A stretch of 64,000 nucleotides of DNA from Hyphomicrobiales bacterium (lineage in GTDB: Bacteria; Pseudomonadota; Alphaproteobacteria; Rhizobiales; Rhizobiaceae): positions 1 through 64,000 of the forward strand of contig JAFKJU010000028.1 of the NCBI GenBank assembly GCA_017305935.1, in the 5' to 3' direction. The position numbers and the translations under genes are program-made. Below, in pieces: positions 51,050 to 59,686 of this stretch (position 1 is the first letter of the stretch; each line of letters opens with the position of its first letter). The notes beneath the pieces were generated by a model. That model worked only from the letters and a program-made list of their open reading frames with translations. It did not search any database and had not been told where the DNA came from.

Positions 51050-52537
51050 ATGACGCTTCCCACCGCTCCCGACCGCTTCCAGCTCGCGCCCGACCTGAAC
51101 ATCAGCCGCATCGTCACCGGCCTGTGGCAGGTGGCGGACATGGAGCGCGACCGGCCGGCGCTCGACCCCGACGCCATGTCCTCGGTGCTGCTCGATTACG
51201 CCAAAGCCGGCTTCGACAGTTTCGACATGGCCGATCATTACGGCAGCGCCGAAATCATCGCCGGCCGCCTGCTGTCGCGCGTCGCCGGCGGCGAGACGGC
51301 CGGCGATCATCGCCCGGTTGCCTTCACCAAATGGTGCCCGGTGCCGGGGCCGATGCCGCTTTCGGTGGTGCGCGAAGGCGTGGAGCGCAGCCTGAAACGC
51401 CTCGGTGTTCAACGCATCGACCTGATGCAGTTCCACTGGTGGACCTTCGAGCATCCGGCCTACCTCGATGCCATGAAAGGACTGGCGCAATTGAAGGAAG
51501 AGGGCCTGATCGGCCATATCGGCCTCACCAATTTCGATACCGCGCATCTGCAGGTGCTGGTCAAACACGGCATTCCCGTGATCTCCAACCAGGTCTGCTT
51601 CTCGCTGCTCGACCGCCGCGCCGCCGGCGAGATGAGCGCCTTCTGCCTGGAAAACGGCGTCCGGCTGCTCGCCTACGGCACGCTGGCCGGCGGGCTGATG
51701 TCGGAACGCTGGCTGGGCAAGCCGGAGCCGGCCGAAGGCGATATCGGCGACTGGAGCAAATCGAAATACAAGCGTTTCGTCGATGAGATCGGCGGCTGGC
51801 CGGCGCTGCAATCGATCCTCGGCGCGCTGGACACGGTGGCGAAGAAACACGGCGTTTCGATCTCCAACGTCGCCACCCGCTGGGTGCTGGAGCATGAGGC
51901 GGTCGCCGCCACCATCATCGGCGCGCGGCTCGGCGAACGCGAGCATCGCGGCGACAATCTGAAACTCTTCGGCTTCGCGCTGGATGCCGGGGACAAGGCC
52001 GTCATCGACACGGCGCTGGCCGGCACGAAGATGCTGGCGGGCGATTGCGGCGACGAATACCGCAAGCCGCCCTTCCTGACCGCCTCGGGTGACCTCAGCC
52101 ACCATCTCGACGCCGTCCCGAAATACTTTTCGGCGCAACCCGTGCCCGGCCGTCCCGGCCGGCTGCGGGTCGATTCCGGCAGCGTCTGGGAACCCTTGGC
52201 CGGCTACAGCCGTGCCGTGCGGGTCAAGGACCGCGTCATGGTCAGCGGCACGACGGCGACCAATGGTTCGGGCGAAGTCGTCTGCCCCGGCGATCCCGCC
52301 GGCCAGACCACCTTCATCCTCGACAAGATTGCCGCGAGCCTCGCCGCGCTTGGCGCGCGGATGGAAGACGTGGTGCGCAGCCGCGTCTTTCTGAGAAACA
52401 TCGACGACTGGGAGCCGGTGTCGCGTATCCATGGCCGTTATTTCAGCGAGATCCGCCCCGCCAATACGCTGCTGGCGGCCGGAGATCTGGTCGGCGAGTA
52501 CCTGGTTGAAATCGATGTCGAGGCGATCGTCGATTGA
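51050..52537 (+). CDS. Aldo/keto reductase fused to a Rid-family domain
   Basis: The protein is 495 residues. Residues ~1-345 form an aldo/keto reductase with intact catalytic positions (DMADHYGSAE, AFTKWCP, MQFHWW) and IIGARLGE near its end. Residues ~375-495 form a Rid/YjgF domain (RVMVSGTTA, DKIAASLAALGARMEDVVRSRVF, VEIDVEAIV). The arginine that makes RidA an imine deaminase is replaced by asparagine (N472 in RPANTLL). It is the last gene of the ABC operon and a paralogue of the reductase at 45253. Function unknown. Confidence 0.85.
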   Translation: MTLPTAPDRFQLAPDLNISRIVTGLWQVADMERDRPALDPDAMSSVLLDYAKAGFDSFDMADHYGSAEIIAGRLLSRVAGGETAGDHRPVAFTKWCPVPGPMPLSVVREGVERSLKRLGVQRIDLMQFHWWTFEHPAYLDAMKGLAQLKEEGLIGHIGLTNFDTAHLQVLVKHGIPVISNQVCFSLLDRRAAGEMSAFCLENGVRLLAYGTLAGGLMSERWLGKPEPAEGDIGDWSKSKYKRFVDEIGGWPALQSILGALDTVAKKHGVSISNVATRWVLEHEAVAATIIGARLGEREHRGDNLKLFGFALDAGDKAVIDTALAGTKMLAGDCGDEYRKPPFLTASGDLSHHLDAVPKYFSAQPVPGRPGRLRVDSGSVWEPLAGYSRAVRVKDRVMVSGTTATNGSGEVVCPGDPAGQTTFILDKIAASLAALGARMEDVVRSRVFLRNIDDWEPVSRIHGRYFSEIRPANTLLAAGDLVGEYLVEIDVEAIVD

Positions 52538-52643
52538 AAACATGAATTTGCATGGAATTTTTTTAAACTTAAAACTTCTCGCTTGAAAACCGGCCGGATT
52601 TGTCTCACGATCAGTCTCAAGTCGGTTCCAGGAAAGGTCGTCG

Positions 52644-53852
52644 ATGGCGCGAGAGAATGCTTCGTTTGGTGAGGGGCATAACAGAGAGCGCACGGCGCTC
52701 TCCGGCATTCGCCCGCAAATTCAGGATCTGAGGACCGAGAATATCGCCGCGCTGGCCTTGCGCGCCCGCGAGATCGGCGATGTCATCCCGCTCTGGTATG
52801 GCGAGGGCGACATGGTCACGCCCGCCTTCATCCGCGACGCTGCCAAGGCGGCGCTCGATGACGGCAACACCTTCTACATTCCCAACATGCGGGGCATGGA
52901 GGCGCTGAACACCGCGCTTGCCGATTACCAGACGGCGCTGCATGGCCGCCGCATCGGCATCGAGCGCACGACGGTGGCGCCGAGCGGCATGCAGGCGCTC
53001 TACGTCGCGCTGGAAATGCTGGTCGATGTCGGCACCAATGTCGTTTACGTCTCGCCGCAATGGCCGAACATCCACAACGCCATCCACCTGATCGGCGGCG
53101 AGCCGCGCCCGGTGGCCCTGGATTTCGACACCGATTTCCGTCTTGACCTCGACAAGTTGTTCGCGGCTTGCGATGCCCGCACTCGGGCGATTTTCCTGTC
53201 GACGCCGTCGAACCCGACCGGCTGGACCGCCAGCCGCGACGAGATGCAGGCGCTGCTGGAGTTCTCCCGCCGCACCGGCATCTGGATCATTTCCGACGAA
53301 GTCTATGGCCGGCTCTATTTCGACGGGCCGGTGGCGCCGTCGATCCTGCAGATCGCCGAAGACGAGGATCGGGTCATCTCGATCAACAGTTTTTCCAAGG
53401 CCTGGGCGATGACCGGCTGGCGCATCGGCTGGCTGAGCCACCCGGCCAGCGTCGCCGGCCATCTGGCGGCGATGACGCAATATATCAACAGCGGCACCTC
53501 GGGCGCGGTCCAGGCCGGCGCCGTGGCGGCGATCCGCAATGGCGAGGGGCTGATCGGCGATATCCGCGAGCGGGTCAAGACCGGCCTCGATCTCGCCTAT
53601 GACCGCCTGTCGCAGATCCCCGGCATCATCCTGCCGGACAAGCCGAAGGGCGGCATGTATGCCTTTTTCGGGCTGGAGGGCGAGGCTGATTCCGGCATCG
53701 CCTGCGACCGCATCCTCGAATCAGCCCGCGTCGGCCTCGCGCCCGGCTATCTGTTCGGCGACTCCTCGCGCGCTTTCCTGCGCATGTGCGTGTTCCGCGA
53801 GACGGGGCAATTGGCTGAGGCGCTGGATCGCATGGTCGAGGCTTTGCGCTGA
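52644..53852 (+). CDS. Class I PLP-dependent aminotransferase
   Basis: The 402-residue fold-type I enzyme has the PLP lysine at K252 in NSFSKAWAMTGWRIGW, the STPSNPTGW loop and SDEVYGRLYF. It resembles aspartate/aromatic/alanine-type aminotransferases; the amino donor cannot be told from sequence. It starts 106 bp after the reductase-Rid fusion, so it may or may not be part of that operon, and is followed by a polar amino acid binding protein gene after a hairpin. Confidence 0.88.
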   Translation: MARENASFGEGHNRERTALSGIRPQIQDLRTENIAALALRAREIGDVIPLWYGEGDMVTPAFIRDAAKAALDDGNTFYIPNMRGMEALNTALADYQTALHGRRIGIERTTVAPSGMQALYVALEMLVDVGTNVVYVSPQWPNIHNAIHLIGGEPRPVALDFDTDFRLDLDKLFAACDARTRAIFLSTPSNPTGWTASRDEMQALLEFSRRTGIWIISDEVYGRLYFDGPVAPSILQIAEDEDRVISINSFSKAWAMTGWRIGWLSHPASVAGHLAAMTQYINSGTSGAVQAGAVAAIRNGEGLIGDIRERVKTGLDLAYDRLSQIPGIILPDKPKGGMYAFFGLEGEADSGIACDRILESARVGLAPGYLFGDSSRAFLRMCVFRETGQLAEALDRMVEALR

Positions 53853-53865
53853 CGGGTCTTCAGTA

Positions 53866-53889
53866 TTCGCCGGCCCCTGCGCCGGCGAA
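53866..53889 (+). other. Hairpin after the aminotransferase gene
   Basis: A 9-bp perfect stem (TTCGCCGGC / GCCGGCGAA) with loop CCCTGC lies 13 bases past the stop. There is no T run; it may act as an mRNA stabiliser in the gap before the binding-protein gene. Confidence 0.5.
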
Positions 53890-53940
53890 AGACGCAGGAA
53901 AACAACAACAGAATGGCTATAACGCCAGAGGGAGAATGCC

Positions 53941-54738
53941 ATGAATTTCACCAGACGACATGTGTTTGGCCTGATGGCCGCCATCGGCCTGCTTTCGGGC
54001 ACGGCCTCGATCGCCGCCGCGGAAGCCCTGAAGATCGGCTCCTATCCGAGCAATCCGCCATTCGAATACAAGAATGAAAGCGGCACTTTCGAGGGCTTCG
54101 AGGTAGACATCGCCACGGAGGTCGCCAAGCGTCTCGGCATGACGACCGAAATCTCCGACCTCGGTTTCCAGGCCTTGTTCGCCGCTACCAGCTCCGGCCG
54201 TATCGACGTCGCTATTTCTTCGATCACCATCACCAAGGAGCGCCTTGCCAGCCAGTCCTTTACGCAGCCCTATTACGATTCGGACATGGGCATTGCCGTG
54301 AAGAAGGATTCGACGCTGGCCGCCGAAGGCGACCTGAAGGACAAGATCGTCGGCGTGCTCTCCGGTTCCACCGGCGACAAGTGGTCGAAGGAAAACCAGG
54401 AAAAATTCGGTATCACCGAGGTCAAGGGCTATAACGCCCAGCAGGACATGCTGATGGATCTGAATGCCGGCCGCATCGATGCCGCCGTCAGCGACATCCC
54501 CGGCATGCAGTATGCGTTCCTGAAGATGAAGGATCTCGAAGTGAAGGTGCGCATCAAGACCGGCGAGCAATATGGCCTGATGATGACCAAGGACCATCCG
54601 CTGCTGCACAGGGCCAATGACGCGATCACTGCGATGAAGAAGGACGGCACGCTGGCCGCGATCCATAAGAAATGGTTCGGCACGGAGCCGCCGGCCGGCT
54701 CCGCCACCGTCACCGAGCTGCCGATCCCGACGCCCTGA
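53941..54738 (+). CDS. Polar amino acid ABC transporter binding protein
   Basis: The 265-residue periplasmic protein has a signal peptide (RRHVFGLMAAIGLLSG, cleavage near AAAE, residue ~28). The SBP_bac_3 fold is shown by YPSNPPFEYKNESG, GFEVDIATEVAKRLG, SSITITKERL and the C-terminal IHKKWFG. The N-terminal RR is not followed by a full Tat motif. It is followed by a strong hairpin and then a permease gene. Likely ligand: an amino acid or opine-like compound (inference). Confidence 0.9.
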   Translation: MNFTRRHVFGLMAAIGLLSGTASIAAAEALKIGSYPSNPPFEYKNESGTFEGFEVDIATEVAKRLGMTTEISDLGFQALFAATSSGRIDVAISSITITKERLASQSFTQPYYDSDMGIAVKKDSTLAAEGDLKDKIVGVLSGSTGDKWSKENQEKFGITEVKGYNAQQDMLMDLNAGRIDAAVSDIPGMQYAFLKMKDLEVKVRIKTGEQYGLMMTKDHPLLHRANDAITAMKKDGTLAAIHKKWFGTEPPAGSATVTELPIPTP

Positions 54739-54755
54739 GCCGGATTTCCGCCGTC

Positions 54756-54790
54756 ACCTCGCGCCGCCTTTCCGGGTGGCGCGAGGTTTT
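54756..54790 (+). terminator. Intra-operon terminator/attenuator
   Basis: A 10-bp stem (ACCTCGCGCC / GGCGCGAGGT) with a 12-nt loop is followed by TTT, between the binding-protein and permease genes. It would make the binding protein more abundant than the permease. Confidence 0.7.
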
Positions 54791-54820
54791 CGCATGAACG
54801 CCATTTGAGATGAGCCCGCC

Positions 54821-55495
54821 ATGACGCTCGCCGATACCTTCTTCAACATCGACGTTCTCATCGCCAGTTTTCCGGCGCTGATGCGCGGCCTGTTGAACAC
54901 GTTCCTGCTCGGCATCGCCGGCATCGTTTTCGGCGTTTCGGCCGGTCTGGCCATCAGCCTCGTCAGGCTTTATGCGCCAAAGCCGCTCAGGCTGCTGGCG
55001 ATCCTCTACATCGATATTTTTCGCGCGGCGCCCGTGCTGGTGGTGCTGATCCTGATCTATTATGCGCTGCCGTTCCTGGGCCTGCGCTTCTCGTCCTGGA
55101 CGTCGGCGGCGCTCGGCCTGTCGATCGTCATGGCTGCCTATTCGGCGGAGGTATTCCGTTCCGGCATCGAAAGCGTGCCGACCGGCCAGTTCGAGGCGGC
55201 TGCGGCGCTCGGGCTGCCTTTCCTGATCACGCTGCGCAAGGTGGTGCTGCCGCAAGCGCTGCGCATCGTCATCCCGCCGACCACCAGCAATTGCGTGTCG
55301 ATGTTCAAGGATACCGCGCTCGCCTCCACCGTCGCCCTGCCGGAACTTCTGAAGGAAGCGACGGATGCGCAGGCGCTGCACGCCAATCCGACGCCGCTGA
55401 TCGGCGCGGCGCTGATCTACATCGCCTGCCTCTGGCCGATGGTGCGCTTCGTCAGCCTGCTCGAAAAGAAGTTTCAGAAAGAGAAGAAGCGCTAA
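54821..55495 (+). CDS. Polar amino acid ABC transporter permease
   Basis: The 224-residue membrane protein has about five helices. Its N-terminal half carries the family block GLLNTFLLGIAGIVFG and RAAPVLVVLILIYY. The EAAAALGL...LPQALRIVIPP loop that contacts the ATPase lies around residues 125-150. No ATP-binding gene of this family follows, so the importer must borrow an ATPase encoded elsewhere. It is convergent with the MarR gene. Confidence 0.92.
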   Translation: MTLADTFFNIDVLIASFPALMRGLLNTFLLGIAGIVFGVSAGLAISLVRLYAPKPLRLLAILYIDIFRAAPVLVVLILIYYALPFLGLRFSSWTSAALGLSIVMAAYSAEVFRSGIESVPTGQFEAAAALGLPFLITLRKVVLPQALRIVIPPTTSNCVSMFKDTALASTVALPELLKEATDAQALHANPTPLIGAALIYIACLWPMVRFVSLLEKKFQKEKKR

Positions 55496-55551
55496 GCAAT
55501 TCCAGGAGAAGTGCGTAGCGGTTTTCCGTTGGGAGTTGCGCGGGAAAACTC
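55494..55551. repeat. RIME-like degenerate palindromic repeat
   Basis: GCAATTCC near the start and GGAGTTGC near the end pair with one wobble around AGTGCGTAGCGGTTTTCC. This layout recalls the other common palindromic intergenic element of Rhizobiaceae. It fills the gap between the convergent permease and marR genes. Confidence 0.5.
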
Positions 55552-56089
55552 AATCGGCGGGGCCGGCTGACAGGTGATTGTTGGCGGAGGCCTTGACGAT
55601 GCCGATCTCGCCGAGCAGCGTCGAAACGGTCGCCGGCTCGACATCGGCCATGATGTCGCGCAGCCAGCCTTCATGGGCGGCGGCCATGGCGCTGAAATAG
55701 GTTTCTCCGCGCGGCGTCAGTTTGGCGACGGTGACGCGGCGATCGCCGTCCGGCGTCTCGCGGATGACGAAACCGTCCGCCTCCAGCCGCTCCACGAGGC
55801 CGGTGACATTGCCGTTGGTGACCATGGTGCGCTTGGAGAGTTCGCCGAGCCGCAGGCCCTCGCGCTCGCGATAGAGCTGCGCGAGCAGGTCGAACTGCGG
55901 CAGCGTCGCGCCGAATTCGGCGCGCAGGCGCCGACGGATTTCCTGGGAGATCAGTTTGGTGGTCGAGAGCATGCGCAGCCACAGCCGCAGTTCCGGCTTG
56001 CCGGCACCGCCCTGGGCGATGATTTCCAGATCGATCGCGCTGTTGTCCGTCTCCGCCATCCGACGCCGGATCCCCTTGTAAATGCTCAC
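55550..56089 (-). CDS. MarR-family transcriptional regulator
   Basis: The 179-residue protein has the MarR winged helix in the middle: LPQFDLLAQLYREREGLRLGELSK, recognition region NGNVTGLVERLEADG, and the wing DGDRRVTVAKLTPRG. Flanking helices form the dimer interface. MarR proteins usually respond to small aromatic or phenolic ligands. It is monocistronic and convergent with the amino acid permease; its target is not evident. Confidence 0.9.
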   Translation of the reverse strand: MSIYKGIRRRMAETDNSAIDLEIIAQGGAGKPELRLWLRMLSTTKLISQEIRRRLRAEFGATLPQFDLLAQLYREREGLRLGELSKRTMVTNGNVTGLVERLEADGFVIRETPDGDRRVTVAKLTPRGETYFSAMAAAHEGWLRDIMADVEPATVSTLLGEIGIVKASANNHLSAGPAD

Positions 56090-56142
56090 ACCAAAGGTCT
56101 AAGCGGCAATATTTGAAATGTCAAAGGTTTCGGGCCGGGCAT

Positions 56143-56170
56143 AAAAAAGGGCGGTTCATGCCGCCCTTTT
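56143..56170 (-). terminator. Terminator after dnaJ
   Basis: The stem AAAGGGCGG / CCGCCCTTT with loop TTCATG begins right at the dnaJ end. On the minus strand it is followed by a run of T residues. Confidence 0.85.
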
Positions 56171-56172
56171 CG

Positions 56173-57306
56173 TCAGTTGCTCAGCGTATCGAAGAAATCT
56201 TTCATCCGGGCAAAGAAGCCGGTGGATTCCGGACTGTTTTCCTTCGACGAGATCTGCTCGAATTCCTGCAGCAGTTCGCGCTGGCGCTTGGTCAGGTTCT
56301 GCGGCGTCTCGATCTGGATCTGGATGTAGAGATCGCCGACCTGGGTCGAGCGCAGCACGGGCATGCCCTTGGCCTTAAGGCGGAACTGCTTGCCCTGCTG
56401 CGTGCCTTCCGGCACGGAGACGCGCGACTTGGTGCCGTCCAGTGTCGCCACCTCGAACTTGCCGCCCAGCGCCGCCGTGGTCATCGAGATCGGCACGGTG
56501 CAGTAAAGATCGGCGCCGTCGCGCTGGAAGAATTCATGCGGCTTGACCGACAGGAAGATGTAGAGATCGCCCGCCGGGCCGCCGCGCACGCCGGCTTCGC
56601 CTTCGCCCTGCAGGCGGATGCGGGTGCCGTCCTCGATGCCCGAGGGAATGTTGACCGAGAGCGAGCGCTCCTCGGTGACGCGGCCGGCGCCATGACATTT
56701 GGTGCAGGGGTCGGTGATCGTCTGACCGCGCCCGGCGCAAGTCGGACAGGTGCGCTCGATCGAGAAGAAGCCCTGTGCGGCGCGCACGCGCCCCGAGCCC
56801 TGGCAGGTGGCGCAGGTCTTCGGGCTGGTGCCGGGCTTGGCGCCGGTGCCGGTGCAGAGGTCGCAGGTGATCGAGGTCGGCACGCGAATCTGCGCCGTCT
56901 TGCCGGAGAAGGCTTCCTCCAGTGAAATTTCCATGTTGTAACGCAGGTCGGCGCCGCGTTCGCGCCCGCCGCTGGAGCGACGGCGTCCGCCGCCCATCAT
57001 CTCGCCGAAGATATCCTCGAAGATATCGGAGAAACCGCCGGCGCCGCCACCGAAGCCGCCGCCACCGCCGCCCATGCCGCCTTCGAAGGCGGCGTGGCCG
57101 AAGCGGTCATAGGCCGCGCGCTTCTGCGGATCCTTCAGCGTTTCATAGGCTTCGTTGATTTCCTTGAAGCGGCGCTCGGCCTCGGTATCGTCGGGATTCT
57201 TGTCCGGGTGATACTGCATCGCCAGCTTGCGAAAGGCGCTTTTCAGTGCCTTGTCGTCCGCCGTCCGGGAAACGCCGAGCGTTTCGTAAAAATCAGCTTT
57301 TGCCAT
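56173..57306 (-). CDS. dnaJ: Chaperone DnaJ
   Basis: DnaJ is the Hsp40 co-chaperone that stimulates DnaK ATPase and delivers substrates. The product has 377 residues from the ATG at 57306 ([14 protein letters not shown]); the 29-codon upstream extension is not family sequence. The J domain has HPD at residues 33-35. A Gly/Phe-rich linker follows, then four CxxCxGxG zinc motifs ([32 protein letters not shown]) and the C-terminal substrate domains. It lies downstream of dnaK with a hairpin in the gap. Confidence 0.97.
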   Translation of the reverse strand: MAKADFYETLGVSRTADDKALKSAFRKLAMQYHPDKNPDDTEAERRFKEINEAYETLKDPQKRAAYDRFGHAAFEGGMGGGGGGFGGGAGGFSDIFEDIFGEMMGGGRRRSSGGRERGADLRYNMEISLEEAFSGKTAQIRVPTSITCDLCTGTGAKPGTSPKTCATCQGSGRVRAAQGFFSIERTCPTCAGRGQTITDPCTKCHGAGRVTEERSLSVNIPSGIEDGTRIRLQGEGEAGVRGGPAGDLYIFLSVKPHEFFQRDGADLYCTVPISMTTAALGGKFEVATLDGTKSRVSVPEGTQQGKQFRLKAKGMPVLRSTQVGDLYIQIQIETPQNLTKRQRELLQEFEQISSKENSPESTGFFARMKDFFDTLSN

Positions 57307-57434
57307 TCGGTTGAAGACCCCGGTCAACAGAACTTTGCCGCTTCTCCTGGAAAAGCGGCTTCGCCCTATCTCTTTTGTTGTACGCAAATCCATCGGGCCC
57401 GCGCCTCGCGCGCTCTCCGGACCTGCTCATAGCG

Positions 57435-57458
57435 TTCCGGCTGCCGAAGCAGCCGGAA
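57435..57458 (-). other. Hairpin between dnaK and dnaJ
   Basis: A perfect 10-bp stem (TTCCGGCTGC / GCAGCCGGAA) with tetraloop CGAA sits in the 181-bp gap. No T run follows on the minus strand. It fits an mRNA processing or attenuation site lowering dnaJ relative to dnaK. Confidence 0.55.
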
Positions 57459-57487
57459 ATTCATGACATGACAGCCTTGGCCCAGCC

Positions 57488-59404
57488 TTATGCGGAGCGC
57501 TTGCGGTCGTTATTGTCGTCGTCGTTGATTTCCTCGTAGTCGGCATCGACGACGTTGTCATCACCCTTTGCGGCTTCCGCACCACCTTCGGCCTGCTGGG
57601 CCTCATAGATGGCCTGGCCGAGCTTCATGGCGGCTTCCGTCAGGACTTGCGTCTTCGCCTTGATGTCGTCGGCATCCGGCTCGGAAGCTTCGATGGCGGT
57701 CTTCAGCGAGGCGATCGCATCCGAAATGGCGTTGCGGTCGGCTTCCGAGACCTTGTCGCCATAGTCCTTCAGCGACTTCTCGGTGGAGTGGATCAGGCTT
57801 TCGGCCTGGTTCCTGGCTTCCACGCCTTCGCGACGCTTCTTGTCCTCGGCGGCATGGGCTTCGGCGTCCTTGACCATCTTCTCGATGTCGGAGTCCGAAA
57901 GGCCGCCGGAGGCCTGGATGCGGATCTGCTGTTCCTTGCCGGTGCCCTTGTCCTTGGCCGAAACCTGCACGATGCCGTTGGCGTCGATATCGAAGGTGAC
58001 TTCGATCTGCGGCACGCCGCGCGGCGACGGCGGCAGGCCGACGAGGTCGAACTGGCCGAGCAGCTTGTTGTCGGCGGCCATTTCACGCTCGCCCTGGCTG
58101 ACGCGGATGGTCACGGCCTGCTGGTTGTCCTCGGCGGTCGAGAAGGTCTGGCTCTTCTTGGTCGGGATCGTCGTGTTGCGATCGATCAGACGGGTGAAGA
58201 CGCCACCCAGCGTTTCGATGCCGAGCGACAGCGGGGTCACGTCGAGCAGCAGCACGTCCTTGACGTCGCCCTGGAGAACGCCGGCCTGGATGGCGGCGCC
58301 CATGGCGACGACTTCATCCGGGTTGACACCCTTGTGCGGCTCCTTGCCGAACAACTGCTTGACGGTTTCCTGCACCTTCGGCATGCGGCTCATGCCGCCG
58401 ACCAGAACGACTTCATCGATGTCGGAGGCGTTGACGCCGGCATCCTTCAGGGCCGCCTTGCAGGGAGCGACAGTGCGCTGCACGAGGTCGTCGACCAGGC
58501 TTTCCAGCTTGGCGCGGGTCAGCTTCAGCGTCAGGTGCTTCGGACCGGAAGCGTCCGCCGTGATGAACGGCAGGTTGATTTCGGTCTGCTGCGACGAGGA
58601 CAGTTCGATCTTGGCCTTTTCGGCAGCTTCCTTGAGGCGCTGAAGCGCGAGCTTGTCGTTCTTCAGGTCGATGCCGCTGTCCTTCTTGAACTCGGCCGCG
58701 AGATATTCGACCAGACGCATGTCGAAGTCTTCACCGCCAAGGAAGGTATCGCCGTTGGTCGACTTCACTTCGAAGACGCCGTCGCCGATTTCCAGGATCG
58801 AGATATCGAAGGTGCCGCCGCCAAGGTCGTAGACGGCGATGGTCTTGCCGTCCTTCTTGTCGAGACCGTAGGCGAGCGCGGCAGCCGTCGGCTCGTTGAT
58901 GATGCGCAGCACTTCGAGACCGGCGATGCGGCCGGCATCCTTGGTGGCCTGGCGCTGGGCGTCGTTGAAGTAGGCAGGAACGGTGATGACCGCCTTCTCG
59001 ACCTTTTCGCCGAGATAGGATTCGGCGGTTTCCTTCATCTTCTGCAGGATCATGGCCGAGATCTGGGCGGGCGAATAGCCCTTGCCATTGGCTTCGACCC
59101 AGGCGTCGCCATTGTCGCCGCGAACGATGTTGAACGGGACGAGAGCCTTGTCCTTCTCGACGGTCTTGTCTTCGTAGCGGCGGCCGATCAGGCGCTTGAC
59201 TGCGAACAGCGTATTGGTGGGGTTGGTGACGGCCTGGCGCTTGGCCGGCTGGCCGACGAGACGCTCGCCGTCGTCGGAAAATGCCACCATCGACGGCGTC
59301 GTGCGCGCGCCTTCGGCATTCTCGATCACCTTGACATCCTTGCCGTCCATGACGGCGACGCAGGAATTGGTCGTTCCCAGGTCGATACCGATTACTTTTG
59401 CCAT
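57488..59404 (-). CDS. dnaK: Chaperone DnaK (Hsp70)
   Basis: DnaK is the ATP-driven major chaperone. The ATG at 59404 (AAGGAGAG upstream) gives 638 residues, beginning [20 protein letters not shown], the Hsp70 phosphate-1 motif. Further signatures are [16 protein letters not shown] and [13 protein letters not shown] in the ATPase domain. The substrate-binding domain and the helical lid follow, and the tail is Asp/Asn-rich. A heat-shock-type promoter lies ~115 bp upstream. Confidence 0.98.
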   Translation of the reverse strand: MAKVIGIDLGTTNSCVAVMDGKDVKVIENAEGARTTPSMVAFSDDGERLVGQPAKRQAVTNPTNTLFAVKRLIGRRYEDKTVEKDKALVPFNIVRGDNGDAWVEANGKGYSPAQISAMILQKMKETAESYLGEKVEKAVITVPAYFNDAQRQATKDAGRIAGLEVLRIINEPTAAALAYGLDKKDGKTIAVYDLGGGTFDISILEIGDGVFEVKSTNGDTFLGGEDFDMRLVEYLAAEFKKDSGIDLKNDKLALQRLKEAAEKAKIELSSSQQTEINLPFITADASGPKHLTLKLTRAKLESLVDDLVQRTVAPCKAALKDAGVNASDIDEVVLVGGMSRMPKVQETVKQLFGKEPHKGVNPDEVVAMGAAIQAGVLQGDVKDVLLLDVTPLSLGIETLGGVFTRLIDRNTTIPTKKSQTFSTAEDNQQAVTIRVSQGEREMAADNKLLGQFDLVGLPPSPRGVPQIEVTFDIDANGIVQVSAKDKGTGKEQQIRIQASGGLSDSDIEKMVKDAEAHAAEDKKRREGVEARNQAESLIHSTEKSLKDYGDKVSEADRNAISDAIASLKTAIEASEPDADDIKAKTQVLTEAAMKLGQAIYEAQQAEGGAEAAKGDDNVVDADYEEINDDDNNDRKRSA

Positions 59405-59517
59405 ATCATTCTCTCCTTGAAGCAAGCTGTCGGGACCCTCGTAAAGGCATTCCATGGACAGCCCCTTAACGGGATTGGTCACTGGATTTCGCAGCGGTCA
59501 CTGCAGCGATGCGGCGT

Positions 59518-59546
59518 ATATAAGAAGCAGTTTTCGCGACTGCAAG
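59518..59546 (-). promoter_or_regulatory. RpoH (heat-shock) type promoter of dnaK
   Basis: On the minus strand CTTG (59546-59543) and CTTATAT (59524-59518) are separated by 18 bases. This matches the alphaproteobacterial RpoH consensus CTTG-N17/18-CYTATNT. Transcription would begin near 59510, leaving a leader of about 105 nt. Confidence 0.6.
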
Positions 59547-59686
59547 GCGGTTGATGCGCCGGAATTCGGCAAATTGGGCCGTTTATGACGATTTGTTCGG
59601 CGGCCTTCGCGACGGTTGCGCAAGGCGGAGCGCCATGCTGCGCCGTGCCGGCGATTCGGGCAAGGGAAAGCGCCGGATACGGGGAA

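Noticed and set aside
49814-52708. 964-codon minus-strand open frame
   Set aside because: It is a shadow of the LivH/LivM permease genes and the reductase-Rid gene, with low-complexity His/Gln/Arg-rich content.
57647-59554. 635-codon plus-strand open frame
   Set aside because: It is antisense to dnaK, a universally conserved gene on the minus strand.
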